Below are positions 26,926 through 35,885 of a stretch of DNA of 64,000 nucleotides, in pieces. Every line of letters starts with the position of its first letter. The first letter of the stretch is position 1. Source of the stretch: UBA7332 sp051652645 (GTDB lineage Bacteria > Bacteroidota > Bacteroidia > Bacteroidales > UBA7332); the NCBI GenBank assembly GCA_051652645.1, contig JBOFUP010000040.1:1-64000 (forward strand), written 5' to 3'. The notes under the pieces were generated by a model, which had not been told where the DNA came from, ran no database searches, and saw only the letters and a list, made by a program, of their open reading frames with translations. The position numbers were made by a program, and so were the translations under genes.

Positions 26926-27768
26926 ATGAAGAGTATTATATTGAACAATGGCCTTGAGATGCCTTTGATTGGATATGGGGTGTATCAAGTAGACCCTTCT
27001 GAGTGCGAAAGATGTGTCATGGATGCTATAAGTGTAGGATATAGATCTATTGATACAGCACAAATCTACGGAAATGAAGAGCAGGTGGGGAGTGCCATCA
27101 AAAAGAGTGGGGTAGATAGAAAGGAGCTATTCATTACAACCAAAGTGTGGATAACTAATGGGGGATATGATAGGGCTAAGGCATCAATAGAGGAGTCTCT
27201 TCGTAAACTTGAAATGGAGTATGTTGATTTACTACTCATTCATCAACCTTTTGGTGATTACTATGGCACATATCGTGCAATGCAGGATGCATACAAAGAA
27301 GGCAAAGCTAGGGCATTAGGTGTTAGTAATTTTTATCCTGATAGGTTTGTTGATATTTCGGAGTTTTGCGAGATAAAGCCAGCTGTAAATCAAATTGAGA
27401 CACATGTGTTCAATCAACAGTGGGAGTCACAAGAGGTGATGAAGCAGTATGATGCAAAAGTAATGTCGTGGGGTCCTTTTGCTGAGGGGAGAAACCACTT
27501 CTTTACAAATGAGACATTAGCTGCAATAGGATCTAAATATGGGAAGTCGGTAGCTCAAGTGGCTTTGAGATTTCTTTTGCAGCGTGAGATAATACTTATT
27601 CCTAAGTCTACACACAAGGAGAGAATGATTGAAAATATTAATATCTTTGATTTCTTTCTTGATGATGATGATATGGAAGCCATATGTAAACTTGACAGAA
27701 AAGAGAGCCTTTTCTTCTCTCATCGCGACCCTCAAATGGTGAAGTGGTTGGCTAATTATGGGAAGTAA
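26926..27768 (+). CDS. Aldo/keto reductase
   Basis: A 280-residue NAD(P)H-dependent reductase of the 2,5-diketo-gluconate/AKR5 type. The catalytic tetrad can be seen: Asp in SIDTAQIYGNE, Tyr in the same segment, Lys in TTKVW, and His in LLLIHQP. The cofactor-binding C-terminal segment IPKSTHKERM is present. It reduces aldehydes or ketones; the substrate is unknown. The ATG at 26926 is preferred over the TTG at 26917. It lies 117 bases after the HxlR gene, so it may be controlled by that regulator or read from the same promoter. Confidence 0.9.
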   Translation: MKSIILNNGLEMPLIGYGVYQVDPSECERCVMDAISVGYRSIDTAQIYGNEEQVGSAIKKSGVDRKELFITTKVWITNGGYDRAKASIEESLRKLEMEYVDLLLIHQPFGDYYGTYRAMQDAYKEGKARALGVSNFYPDRFVDISEFCEIKPAVNQIETHVFNQQWESQEVMKQYDAKVMSWGPFAEGRNHFFTNETLAAIGSKYGKSVAQVALRFLLQREIILIPKSTHKERMIENINIFDFFLDDDDMEAICKLDRKESLFFSHRDPQMVKWLANYGK

Positions 27769-27780
27769 AAGGGTAACTTA

Positions 27781-27826
27781 TATAATAAAAGGTCAGTATG
27801 CATATGTATACTGACCTTTTATTATA
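27781..27826. terminator. Bidirectional terminator
   Basis: A 19-bp perfect stem (27781-27799 with 27808-27826) is rich in A on one side and T on the other. It separates the convergent reductase and helicase genes. Confidence 0.9.
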
Positions 27827-27828
27827 GC

Positions 27829-30438
27829 TTATTTCCGATTAAGAGTGCCTAGTCTCATAATTATCGATGTTTGGCTTCTACCCATTTTATAGGAGATGTA
27901 TTTTATACTCTTTCCCTGATTGTGTAAGTCGAGTAGATATTGGTCAGCTTTGATTGTCCATCTCTTGTTAGCATTTCGATGTTTTGCATAATTCTCCTCA
28001 ACAATTGTTTCGGGTTTAAGAAACTCATCAACAAAGATTGATGGGTATCGATTGTCATAAAGAACTATGCTTTTATGCTTTGCGCGTGTTATGGCTACGT
28101 AAAATAATCTACGCTCTTCAGCAAATTGGTATTGATCTGCTTGGGTTAATACATAGTTCATTATTGGATCATCACTTACTAAAGATGGGAACCCGTATGT
28201 GTCTTTATTACACTGGAGTAAAATGACGTAGTCGGCTTCAAGACCTTTAGACTTATGTACAGTCAAGAACTCTATCTCTCTACCTGCTATAGTATAGTAG
28301 AATTTGTGCCCTCTCTTGAATGATTTAAACATATATGATAGGTAGTAGTCGTCAAAAGAGTATCTGCCTAGCAAGTATATTGACTTATCGGTATCTATTT
28401 TTGATACTATCTCCTCTACGGTTCTGCAATAATCCCGTCTATAGTATGCAATGAACTCAAGTTCGCTTTTAATATCCGAGTTGAAGGGTTTTATGTTTTT
28501 TTGTAACTGAGCTCTATTTCTCTGAATGAATTTTGAGGATTGATCAACTAGTGGTTGCCCAAAGCGGTAGGTAGTCTCAATCTTGTTAACTTCGGTCTCC
28601 CCAAAATATTTAGAGAATTGATTGAAAAGTGACATGTCGCAACCAGAGAATCTATATATTGATTGCCAATCATCGCCTACACAGTAGAGGCTTGCAGGGC
28701 TATTATCTCGCCTAAGAGCCTTTAAGAATTTGTATCTATCTACGGATATGTCTTGGAACTCGTCAACAATGATATGATCGTATACGTGTTTATTAGACTT
28801 ATGACACAGTTCAGTTGCTTTAATAATTGAGTCAGTGAAGTCTATTTGATTATTCTTACTTAGGGTCTCTCTGTATATATCATTAATTGGTTTAATAATA
28901 TCATTAATGATAAATAGAGCTCTCTTGTCATTTACCTTTATTATAGATTGAAGTATCTCTTCAAATGACTTGTAGTTAGATTTTGTAAGTGTAATGAATG
29001 TAGCTATAAGCCTAATAAGTGCTTTCTCTCGTTTCATGTCTTTAGAGAGGATAAGGTCATATAACTCCTCCTCACTTATTTCATTAATTGTAACACCACT
29101 CTTTATAAGGAGACTTTTCAATTTCTCTTTAATATCAAAATAGTGGAAGTCTGCACTAGATGTCGTTACTAGTTTTGTGCCAAACTTCTTATGAGCCTCT
29201 TTTTTCCAAGTAATTCCATCGTTGTATTTTTGATTTGCCTCTTCGTAGCTAATATTTTTATCTTGTGCGAACCAACCAGGAACGAGTCCATGTTCGTCTA
29301 CTCCAAAATGCTCGAGATACAATCTCTTTTTAACTCCTTTGTGATTATAGTAAATAGAGAAGTCAGGACAATATTGAGAGTATGTTTCATCTGCTAAACT
29401 GTTTTCATATGCCTCTTCATATCTGAAGTCTATACCTAATGAAGAGAGAGCAAAGCATATCTTTTGCTCTTGTATGCTTTTGACATAGAACGTGTTGCCA
29501 TCCATATCAGGAATAAGAGCTTTTATCTGCCTCTTCTTTAGTTGAGAAAGAGTATCTCTTTTATCACTTTTTTTTGCTTCCCACTCCGTTTCATTCTGCG
29601 GATAATCAACAAAATATTCAATAACGCTTCTTTTGAAAGAAGTATTAAGTAGAAGGGATTTGTATATTTTGATAAAAAGTGCATCTGTATTATCACATAT
29701 CGAGGGCTTAATGCCACTTACTTCTCCTATTATCTCAAGAGCTAACTTATGAAATGTGTAGCCAATCAATCCTTTTGTGGCAATTCTCTCAGTTAACTCC
29801 GTAGCAGCTTTGTTTGTATAACTTATCAGTAATATGCGATTTGGATCAACGTTCAGAATCTCTGTTAGATATTTAACTTTTCCAACAATAGATGAAGTCT
29901 TCCCACTTCCTGCACTACTAACTACCAGATTGTTTTTAGCTTCTGATACAATAGATTTTCTTTGTTGATTATCTAAGGGATAGTTCAAACAAGTGTCAAA
30001 AAATAGTTTATGTCTGTTTAGTCTTGATTTGGTTACTTGGTTGTTGTGCTTTAATACTATTTCGTCTATTGAGGTGTATTCATTGATGAAAATGTTTAAC
30101 GATTCAGATTGATCAATAGCATATTTTTTAAGTTGCAATCCTAAGGTTAGGACTTCATAATATAAAGGTTTGTAGTTGTCTATTATCTCTTGTTTGTCTG
30201 AGGCTAATATGAATTTATCATAATAGTTAGCTAGTATATAGTTTGAAATAATATTATATCTTGGAAGAGTGATATTATTATTAGACCTTGAGCTACTTTC
30301 GCCTATAGTACTTAAGTTTTCAATTCTCTGAACAATTTCTATTTGTTTATCTTTTACTTTATCTCTTATTGTAAAGACTAAATATACAACGGTAGGGATA
30401 ATTAAAGCAGTAATAATAATTATTATTGTAGAGGTCAT
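27829..30438 (-). CDS. Membrane-anchored DNA helicase IV-like protein with nuclease-like insert
   Basis: An 869-residue SF1 (UvrD/HelD) helicase. Residues 3-23 form an N-terminal membrane helix. The helicase core starts near 154, with Walker A SSAGSGKT (174-181). Motif II DEFQD is at 559-563, followed by VGDDWQSIYRFSG (587-599), TTYRFG, and VAITRA (781-786). These blocks match E. coli helicase IV closely. Between motifs Ia and II sits an insert of about 250 residues containing CPDFSIYY (357-364) and LYLEHFG (373-379), a PD-(D/E)xK-like pair. The last 45 residues (KRWTIKADQYLLDL, ISYKMGRSQTSII) form a Myb/SANT-like helix-turn-helix. A role in DNA repair or defence against foreign DNA is possible. 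No partner gene is adjacent, and the flanks are long AT-rich spacers. Confidence 0.8.
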   Translation of the reverse strand: MTSTIIIIITALIIPTVVYLVFTIRDKVKDKQIEIVQRIENLSTIGESSSRSNNNITLPRYNIISNYILANYYDKFILASDKQEIIDNYKPLYYEVLTLGLQLKKYAIDQSESLNIFINEYTSIDEIVLKHNNQVTKSRLNRHKLFFDTCLNYPLDNQQRKSIVSEAKNNLVVSSAGSGKTSSIVGKVKYLTEILNVDPNRILLISYTNKAATELTERIATKGLIGYTFHKLALEIIGEVSGIKPSICDNTDALFIKIYKSLLLNTSFKRSVIEYFVDYPQNETEWEAKKSDKRDTLSQLKKRQIKALIPDMDGNTFYVKSIQEQKICFALSSLGIDFRYEEAYENSLADETYSQYCPDFSIYYNHKGVKKRLYLEHFGVDEHGLVPGWFAQDKNISYEEANQKYNDGITWKKEAHKKFGTKLVTTSSADFHYFDIKEKLKSLLIKSGVTINEISEEELYDLILSKDMKREKALIRLIATFITLTKSNYKSFEEILQSIIKVNDKRALFIINDIIKPINDIYRETLSKNNQIDFTDSIIKATELCHKSNKHVYDHIIVDEFQDISVDRYKFLKALRRDNSPASLYCVGDDWQSIYRFSGCDMSLFNQFSKYFGETEVNKIETTYRFGQPLVDQSSKFIQRNRAQLQKNIKPFNSDIKSELEFIAYYRRDYCRTVEEIVSKIDTDKSIYLLGRYSFDDYYLSYMFKSFKRGHKFYYTIAGREIEFLTVHKSKGLEADYVILLQCNKDTYGFPSLVSDDPIMNYVLTQADQYQFAEERRLFYVAITRAKHKSIVLYDNRYPSIFVDEFLKPETIVEENYAKHRNANKRWTIKADQYLLDLHNQGKSIKYISYKMGRSQTSIIMRLGTLNRK

Positions 30439-30943
30439 AAAAGTCTATTTTAGTCTTATTTATATGTGATTTAATAAGGATTATTGTGCAGAAATAGTTT
30501 AGTGAACAATAATTGGCGTCTTAGATTTACTTATAAATAGAAAAGTATCAGTGTAGCAGGTTATGTCTTAAATCTATAACACTTCTATTTCTACTTATTA
30601 TGATTATGTTTTATGCAAAGATAGCTTGAATATCCCATTGTTTTCTAATCTATAATTGTATATACATTTAGTATCTTCGCAGAATGAGTCTAAATGTTGA
30701 TAGATTAGATTCCTGAATTCAACGTTGTTGTTTAATAATGAACTATTACTAGCCTTCAAGTGTAGTATTGGATATGAGATTTTGCAATTTATTTAACGAA
30801 GGCTTGTCAACTTTTAAACTCTAGTTATTTGACTGGTTAGTTAAATTAAGTGTAGGTTTAAATAGCTTATTACACTTCTATACTCAGTCTATTAGAGTGA
30901 TTAACTTATCACCTAGTCACTATAGGAGAGTTTCTAATTTATA
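30439..30943. other. AT-rich spacer between helicase and beta-lactamase genes
   Basis: About 500 bases without a convincing gene. It holds a minus-strand -7 box (30616-30623) and a near-match TATCTTCG on the plus strand at 30672-30679. Nothing else is apparent. Confidence 0.5.
30616..30623 (-). promoter_or_regulatory. -7 element for helicase gene
   Basis: The minus strand reads TATCTTTG, about 178 bases upstream of the helicase start, which implies a long leader. No good -33 box was found. Confidence 0.4.
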
Positions 30944-31819
30944 ATGGGATGTATGAGAGGTATAATAATTCTTTTTACGTTACTTGCCAACTTGTCACAT
31001 CTTTCAAGCAGTGGCAATCTTATTTATTCGATAGATAGTTTGATTTTAACTAAGAACGCTAGGGTTGGTGTTGCAATTAAGGTGCTCGAGAGTCAGGAGT
31101 ATTTTTCTATTGCTGGGGATGATAGGTTTCCTATGCAGAGCACATATAAGTTTCCAATCGCCTTGGCTGCGCTTCGAGAGGGACAAACTCTAGGGTTGAA
31201 TGATTCTGTATGTATAGAGCATCGAATGATGCATTCCAACACATGGAGCCCCTTAAGAGATCTATATCCTAAGGGTGGGGTAAGGCTTGCCGTATCTACT
31301 ATATTGGAGTTTATGCTCCAGCGAAGTGACAATAATGGTTGTGATATAATTCTTGAGTTGATAGGTGGGGCAAAGGTGGCTAATGAGTACATACACACTC
31401 TCGGTATTGATGATATGAATATAGAAAGTAGTGAGTTGGATATTCAAAGTTCGTGGGATGTGCAGTTTAGAAATTGGGCCACTCCAATGGGGTTTATAAA
31501 GTTACTAGAGCTTTTCGACAGTGGTCAGTTATTGAATAAGCAGAATCAAGAGTTTATATTTAGGACTATGGCTGAGAGTGCAACAGGTTCGGCTAGGGAT
31601 ATGATACCTGCCGAGGTAATACTTTCACATAAGACGGGATTCTCAGGAATGAATAAGGATGGGGTTACAGCTGCAAATAACGACATAGGGATAATGGTGT
31701 TGCCAAATTCAACTAGAATAGCGTATGCAATTTTCATCACTGACTCTCTTGAGGAGCAGAAAAGTAACTACAATCTTATTGCGCAAATAGTCTATGTAAT
31801 ATATAAAGAGTTTAAGTAG
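30944..31819 (+). CDS. Class A beta-lactamase, subclass A2-like
   Basis: A 291-residue secreted serine beta-lactamase that would hydrolyse beta-lactams in the periplasm. A signal peptide is followed by the catalytic motifs in order: S66-TYK (nucleophile and Lys), SDN at 128-130, E164 in the omega loop, and HKTG at 229-232. The phrases STYKFPIALAAL, RSDNNGCDIILE and SSWDVQFRNWATP are typical of the Bacteroidota CepA/CblA/CfxA and PER/VEB branch. All catalytic residues are intact. A second ATG at 30953 is an equally good start. It lies alone in the accessory stretch, before the terminator shared with rnpB. Spectrum cannot be predicted. Confidence 0.93.
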   Translation: MGCMRGIIILFTLLANLSHLSSSGNLIYSIDSLILTKNARVGVAIKVLESQEYFSIAGDDRFPMQSTYKFPIALAALREGQTLGLNDSVCIEHRMMHSNTWSPLRDLYPKGGVRLAVSTILEFMLQRSDNNGCDIILELIGGAKVANEYIHTLGIDDMNIESSELDIQSSWDVQFRNWATPMGFIKLLELFDSGQLLNKQNQEFIFRTMAESATGSARDMIPAEVILSHKTGFSGMNKDGVTAANNDIGIMVLPNSTRIAYAIFITDSLEEQKSNYNLIAQIVYVIYKEFK

Positions 31820-31843
31820 ATGAGGTGAATTGGGTATATTTAT

Positions 31844-31894
31844 AAAGAAAGATCTTAAAATGGAGCGAGAGGCTCTATCTTAAGATCTTTCTTT
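31844..31894. terminator. Bidirectional terminator between bla and rnpB
   Basis: A 15-bp perfect stem (31844-31858 with 31880-31894) has a second inner stem GAGC/GCTC. It serves the convergent bla and RNase P RNA genes. Confidence 0.85.
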
Positions 31895-31922
31895 ATTTCA
31901 TATAACTATGCTTGATGAAAAA

Positions 31923-32296
31923 CAAAGAGCAGTAAGCCGATAAGCCGGGTTCTGTTCTCCCATTATAATAAAGGGAGTGTCTGTCATTTATCTCGACTAC
32001 AACTCACATTGTAGCTCTAGCGTTCTACCCCTCGGCATCGGGCGAGCAGCCCTACTGCGCCGATATACATGAACTTGCTACCCATCAGACGTACGGCTCC
32101 TTACATTGCTGCAAAGACCGGTGGGCTCTTACCCCACCTTTTCACCCTTACCATCTTCGAAAAGAGGGCGGTTATTCTCTGTTACGTTACTCTACCCTCG
32201 CGGATAGCTTCCCGTTAAGAAGCATGGTGCTCTATGTAGCCCGGACTTTCCTCCCGTAGCTAGGCTACGAGCGACAAACTGTCTTACTGCTCTTTG
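31923..32296 (-). ncRNA. rnpB: RNase P RNA (bacterial type A)
   Basis: On the minus strand the sequence contains the conserved GAGGAAAGTCCGGGCT near the 5' side and the AGAACCCGGCTTATCGGC block near the 3' end. The termini pair over 14 bases (32283-32296 with 31923-31936) to form helix P1. The length, about 374 nt, is normal. This RNA is the catalytic part of RNase P, which matures tRNA 5' ends. Confidence 0.96.
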
Positions 32297-32303
32297 TTTA
32301 ATG

Positions 32304-32311
32304 CAAAGGTA
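32304..32311 (-). promoter_or_regulatory. -7 element of rnpB
   Basis: The minus strand reads TACCTTTG, 8 bases upstream of the mature RNase P RNA 5' end, the expected place for its promoter. The -33 box is not clear. Confidence 0.65.
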
Positions 32312-32512
32312 ATGAAAAAAGTTATTCATCTTAGCTATTGCCGAACAAATTCAGAGTAGCTATGTTGGTTATATCATAGCTCAAATTATTATATATGCTG
32401 ATTTAGATACTCATTTCTCCATTGAATGGACTTATTAAGTATCTACCTTAGAACATTTAAGGAGCATTTTAATATTTTTGGGATGAAAAAAAGAAAAAAT
32501 CATACCTCTCTA

Positions 32513-32545
32513 TTTGGGAAAATGAGAAATCTTGTCATAACTTTG
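32513..32545 (+). promoter_or_regulatory. Promoter for recQ
   Basis: TTTG at 32513-32516, a 21-base gap and TAACTTTG at 32538-32545 fit the consensus, 45 bases before the recQ start. Another -7-like TATTTTTG lies at 32473-32480. Confidence 0.65.
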
Positions 32546-32589
32546 TTACTCAGAAATAACACTAACGAGGAATCGACAAAGAATTTAAT

Positions 32590-34770
32590 ATGGCTAATAA
32601 AAAGGAAATTGTAGCAGCACTGACTAGGCATTTTGGATTTGATACGTTCAAAGGCAATCAAGAGGAGGTCATCCAATCCTTGCTTGATGGACGAGATACA
32701 TTTGTACTAATGCCAACAGGCGGTGGTAAGTCGCTCTGTTATCAATTGCCAGCTCTGATGATGAATGGTACTGCTATCATCATCTCTCCTTTGATAGCCC
32801 TAATGAAAAATCAAGTTGATGCCATGCGCAACTTTAGCGAAGAGGATGGGATTGCCCATTTTCTAAACTCTTCGTTAACAAAGAGTGCCATCGATAGGGT
32901 TAAAGAGGATATATTGAAAAAAAAGACTAAGCTGCTTTATGTGGCACCTGAATCATTGACAAAGGAGGATAACATAGAGTTTCTTCGTCAGATCGAAATC
33001 TCGTTTTATGCCATTGATGAGGCACACTGTATTTCTGAGTGGGGCCACGATTTCCGTCCTGAATATAGGAGAATACGCCCTATTATTAATGAGATAGGCA
33101 AACGTCCGGTGATTGCACTAACGGCAACTGCTACGCCTAAGGTGCAACACGATATTCAGAAAAACCTTGGAATGATAGAGTCTAATGTCTTTAAATCCTC
33201 GTTTAACCGTCACAATCTATACTATGAAGTACGAAAAAAGGGAGAGACAGTAGAGCGTGATATAATAAAATATATCAAATCGCAGGAGGGCAAATCTGGG
33301 ATTATCTACTGTTTGAGCCGCAAAAGAGTAGAAGAACTTGCAGAGGTTCTTCGTGCGAACGGTATCTCGGCACTACCTTACCATGCTGGTATGGAGTCTA
33401 ATGTTAGGAGTGAGACTCAGGATGCTTTCCTTATGGAGAAGATTCGTGTAATCGTTGCTACTATAGCCTTCGGTATGGGTATTGACAAGCCTGACGTACG
33501 TTTTGTATTACACTATGACGTACCTAAGAGTCTTGAAGGGTATTATCAAGAGACTGGTCGTGCGGGTCGCGATGGAGGAGAGGGGCAATGTATAGCTTAC
33601 TACTCGCCAAAAGACTTGCAAAAATTGGAGAAGTTTATGCAGGGCAAACCTATTGCAGAGCAGGAGATTGGCAAGCAGTTGCTTGTTGAGACAGCTGCTT
33701 ATTGCGAATCGGCTATTTGCAGGCGTAAATCTATACTCCACTATTTCGGAGAAGAGTATAAAGAAGAAAATTGTGGAAATTGTGACAACTGTATGCACCC
33801 AAAGAAAAAAGTAGAAGCGCAAGAGCTGCTAATCACAGCCATAGAGGCCATTTTGGTATTAAAAGAGAAGTTTAAGGCTGATTATGTAATTAATGTATTG
33901 GTCGGAAAAGAGACTTCAGAGATAGACTCTTATAGCCACCAAGACTTGGAGATATTTTCATCAGGCAACGATGAGGATGAGTCAACATGGCATGAAGTGA
34001 TAAGAACAGCAATGCTTGAAGGTTATATCACCAAGGATATAGAGAACTATGGTATACTAAAGGTAAGCGATGCTGGTAAGAAATTTCTTAAAAAGCCTAT
34101 ATCATTCAAGATAATTAAAGAGGATGAGGAGAGTGATGAGGTTGAGGAGTCTCAAATGAAAGGTGGAGCTTCATGTGCGGCCGATCCTGTTCTTTTTGGT
34201 ATGCTCAAGGATCTTCGCAAGCAGATATCTAAGAAATTAGATTTACCTCCTTATGTGATTTTCCAAGATCCATCTCTTGAGGCTATGTCTACTATCTATC
34301 CTGTTACATCTGAAGAGCTTCAGAATATCCCAGGGGTAGGGGCTGGTAAGGCCAAAAGATATGGGGAGGAGTTTCTAAATCTTATTAAGAAGCATGTATA
34401 CGAGAACGAGATCGATAGACCAGAGGATCTACGAGTACGTACCGTTGCAAATAAGTCGAAACTAAAGGTAGCTATTATTCAGGCTATTGATAGGAAAGTG
34501 GCACTTGATGATATTGCAATATCTAAGGGTATTGACTTCAATGAATTGCTAAATGAGGTTGAGGCAATCGTATTTTCAGGAACTAAGATCAATATAGACT
34601 ATTTCTTGGATGAGATTATGGATGATGAGCATATTGAGGAGATATGTGATTACTTCCGAGAGGCTGAAAGCGATAGTATGGAGGATGCTATTGAGGAGTT
34701 AGGTATGGCTTACAAAGAGGAGGAAGTACGACTTGTTCGTATTAAGTTCCTTTCTGAAATGGGTAACTAA
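32590..34770 (+). CDS. recQ: ATP-dependent DNA helicase RecQ
   Basis: A 726-residue 3'-5' SF2 helicase for recombination and fork repair. Walker A is MPTGGGKS (41-48), motif II is DEAH in AIDEAHCISEWGHDFRPEY, and the second lobe has YYQETGRAGRDG. The zinc-binding RQC region shows CESAICRR and CGNCDNC. A winged helix and an HRDC domain (about 530-605) follow. A C-terminal extension of about 100 acidic residues fits the longer Bacteroidota form. It is monocistronic with its own promoter and a strong terminator. Confidence 0.96.
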   Translation: MANKKEIVAALTRHFGFDTFKGNQEEVIQSLLDGRDTFVLMPTGGGKSLCYQLPALMMNGTAIIISPLIALMKNQVDAMRNFSEEDGIAHFLNSSLTKSAIDRVKEDILKKKTKLLYVAPESLTKEDNIEFLRQIEISFYAIDEAHCISEWGHDFRPEYRRIRPIINEIGKRPVIALTATATPKVQHDIQKNLGMIESNVFKSSFNRHNLYYEVRKKGETVERDIIKYIKSQEGKSGIIYCLSRKRVEELAEVLRANGISALPYHAGMESNVRSETQDAFLMEKIRVIVATIAFGMGIDKPDVRFVLHYDVPKSLEGYYQETGRAGRDGGEGQCIAYYSPKDLQKLEKFMQGKPIAEQEIGKQLLVETAAYCESAICRRKSILHYFGEEYKEENCGNCDNCMHPKKKVEAQELLITAIEAILVLKEKFKADYVINVLVGKETSEIDSYSHQDLEIFSSGNDEDESTWHEVIRTAMLEGYITKDIENYGILKVSDAGKKFLKKPISFKIIKEDEESDEVEESQMKGGASCAADPVLFGMLKDLRKQISKKLDLPPYVIFQDPSLEAMSTIYPVTSEELQNIPGVGAGKAKRYGEEFLNLIKKHVYENEIDRPEDLRVRTVANKSKLKVAIIQAIDRKVALDDIAISKGIDFNELLNEVEAIVFSGTKINIDYFLDEIMDDEHIEEICDYFREAESDSMEDAIEELGMAYKEEEVRLVRIKFLSEMGN

Positions 34771-34814
34771 TAGGTAGGTGAGTTCTTGAACTTTATCTAT
34801 CAATAATATAGACA

Positions 34815-34873
34815 AAAGCTATAAAAGTGGATGGTGTTTACAGTTATTAAACATCATCCACTTTTATAGCTTT
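34815..34873. terminator. Long hairpin terminator after recQ
   Basis: A stem of about 26 bp with one G-T pair (34815-34840 with 34848-34873) is 44 bases after the recQ stop, flanked by A-rich and T-rich ends. Confidence 0.85.
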
Positions 34874-34993
34874 AATTGTATCCATATGCTCAATAACAGC
34901 TAAAAATGGAGTAATAAAAGAGAACAAAAAAGAGTGGCGAATGTTTTATTAAGGTGAGGGTATATGGGCTATTAACTGATTAATTGATATATT

Positions 34994-35575
34994 ATGAAAT
35001 CCCTAATCTTGGCTTTAATTATCGGCATTTCGCTGGGGGCAAGATGTTGGGCCACTCAACCAACAGATTCGCTCTCGATAGATTTGAGTGAACTTGGTCT
35101 CTCGACTACTTTCTCTGCTCCATCTGGAGTCTATTCTTTTGTTGAACAAGTGGCGCTTCTTGATGCTTTCTATGGTGTATATGGATACAGCGATAGTTCT
35201 ATAGATGATTTTATGAAGAGCTTTCGAACTGATATTAAATCCACTTTGGATGGAGTATCTCTAATAATCCCAGCTTATAATTGGAAGGTTACTAATAGGA
35301 AGGTATGTTGGACCGAATTGGCTAATTTTTCAGCTACAAAGAGCCAAAAGAGTAATTTCCCTAAACTAGAGCTTTTAGATCCTACTCCTAAATTTATGCG
35401 GGATGCTCCTGTTAATCTAAAGTATATGCCTGATGTGCAGTTTTTAGTTAAGTTCTTCGCTCTATTGCAGGTTATAGAGACAATATTTAATGCTCTACCA
35501 AATAAGATAGTTCTAACAAAAAGTATATTAATAACCTATAAGAGTAGCAAGGTTGTTCTTCAGTGGAAGTTTTAG
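34994..35575 (+). CDS. Secreted protein of unknown function
   Basis: I do not recognise a family. The 193-residue protein has a good Sec signal peptide (MKSLILALIIGISLG, cut near CWA or ATQ). Its mature part is mixed polar with one hydrophobic stretch around residues 147-167 (VQFLVKFFALLQVIETIF), which could be a second membrane segment or a buried helix, and it ends in a short basic strand. The frame is intact. It stands alone between the recQ terminator and the Imm17-like gene, separated by 91 bases that include the next promoter. Confidence 0.6.
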   Translation: MKSLILALIIGISLGARCWATQPTDSLSIDLSELGLSTTFSAPSGVYSFVEQVALLDAFYGVYGYSDSSIDDFMKSFRTDIKSTLDGVSLIIPAYNWKVTNRKVCWTELANFSATKSQKSNFPKLELLDPTPKFMRDAPVNLKYMPDVQFLVKFFALLQVIETIFNALPNKIVLTKSILITYKSSKVVLQWKF

Positions 35576-35604
35576 AGTGGTCAACACTCTTTTATCATTC
35601 ATGA

Positions 35605-35638
35605 TTTGATATTTTATTACTATATCTAGTTATCTTTG
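35605..35638 (+). promoter_or_regulatory. Promoter for Imm17-like gene
   Basis: TTTG at 35605-35608 and TATCTTTG at 35631-35638 are separated by 22 bases. The start codon follows 28 bases after the -7 box. Confidence 0.65.
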
Positions 35639-35666
35639 AGATATAATAATAGGAGATTTTCATAAT

Positions 35667-35885
35667 ATGGACATAAAGCCCTACTTCTCAGCATTTATCT
35701 TCGCACTCCCTGGGGCCATAGCTCTTATGGCTGCATTACTCAATTGGGAGTGGTTTTACAAAACGCGCACCGCATCCTTCTTCGTTGATCAACTAGGAAG
35801 GTTGGGTGCGCGTATATTTTATTTTATTCTAGGAGTACTCCTTGTTGCAGCATCAATAGTTATTACCATCGATTCGTTATGCTAA
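35667..35885 (+). CDS. Small two-helix membrane protein, Imm17-like
   Basis: The 72-residue protein has two membrane helices (about 6-25 and 48-68) joined by a short loop. The loop motif NWEWFYKTRTASF and GRLGARIFYFILGVLL are the pattern I recall for the Immunity-17 family (PF15562), small proteins predicted to protect against toxins of polymorphic-toxin systems. No toxin gene is near, so the immunity role is only an inference and some members may be ordinary membrane proteins. It has its own promoter. Its last 9 bases overlap the end of ispH on the opposite strand. Confidence 0.65.
   Translation: MDIKPYFSAFIFALPGAIALMAALLNWEWFYKTRTASFFVDQLGRLGARIFYFILGVLLVAASIVITIDSLC

Noticed and set aside
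32426..32614. 62-codon frame before recQ
   Set aside because: It overlaps both the recQ promoter and the recQ start and resembles no protein; its composition is that of AT-rich non-coding DNA.
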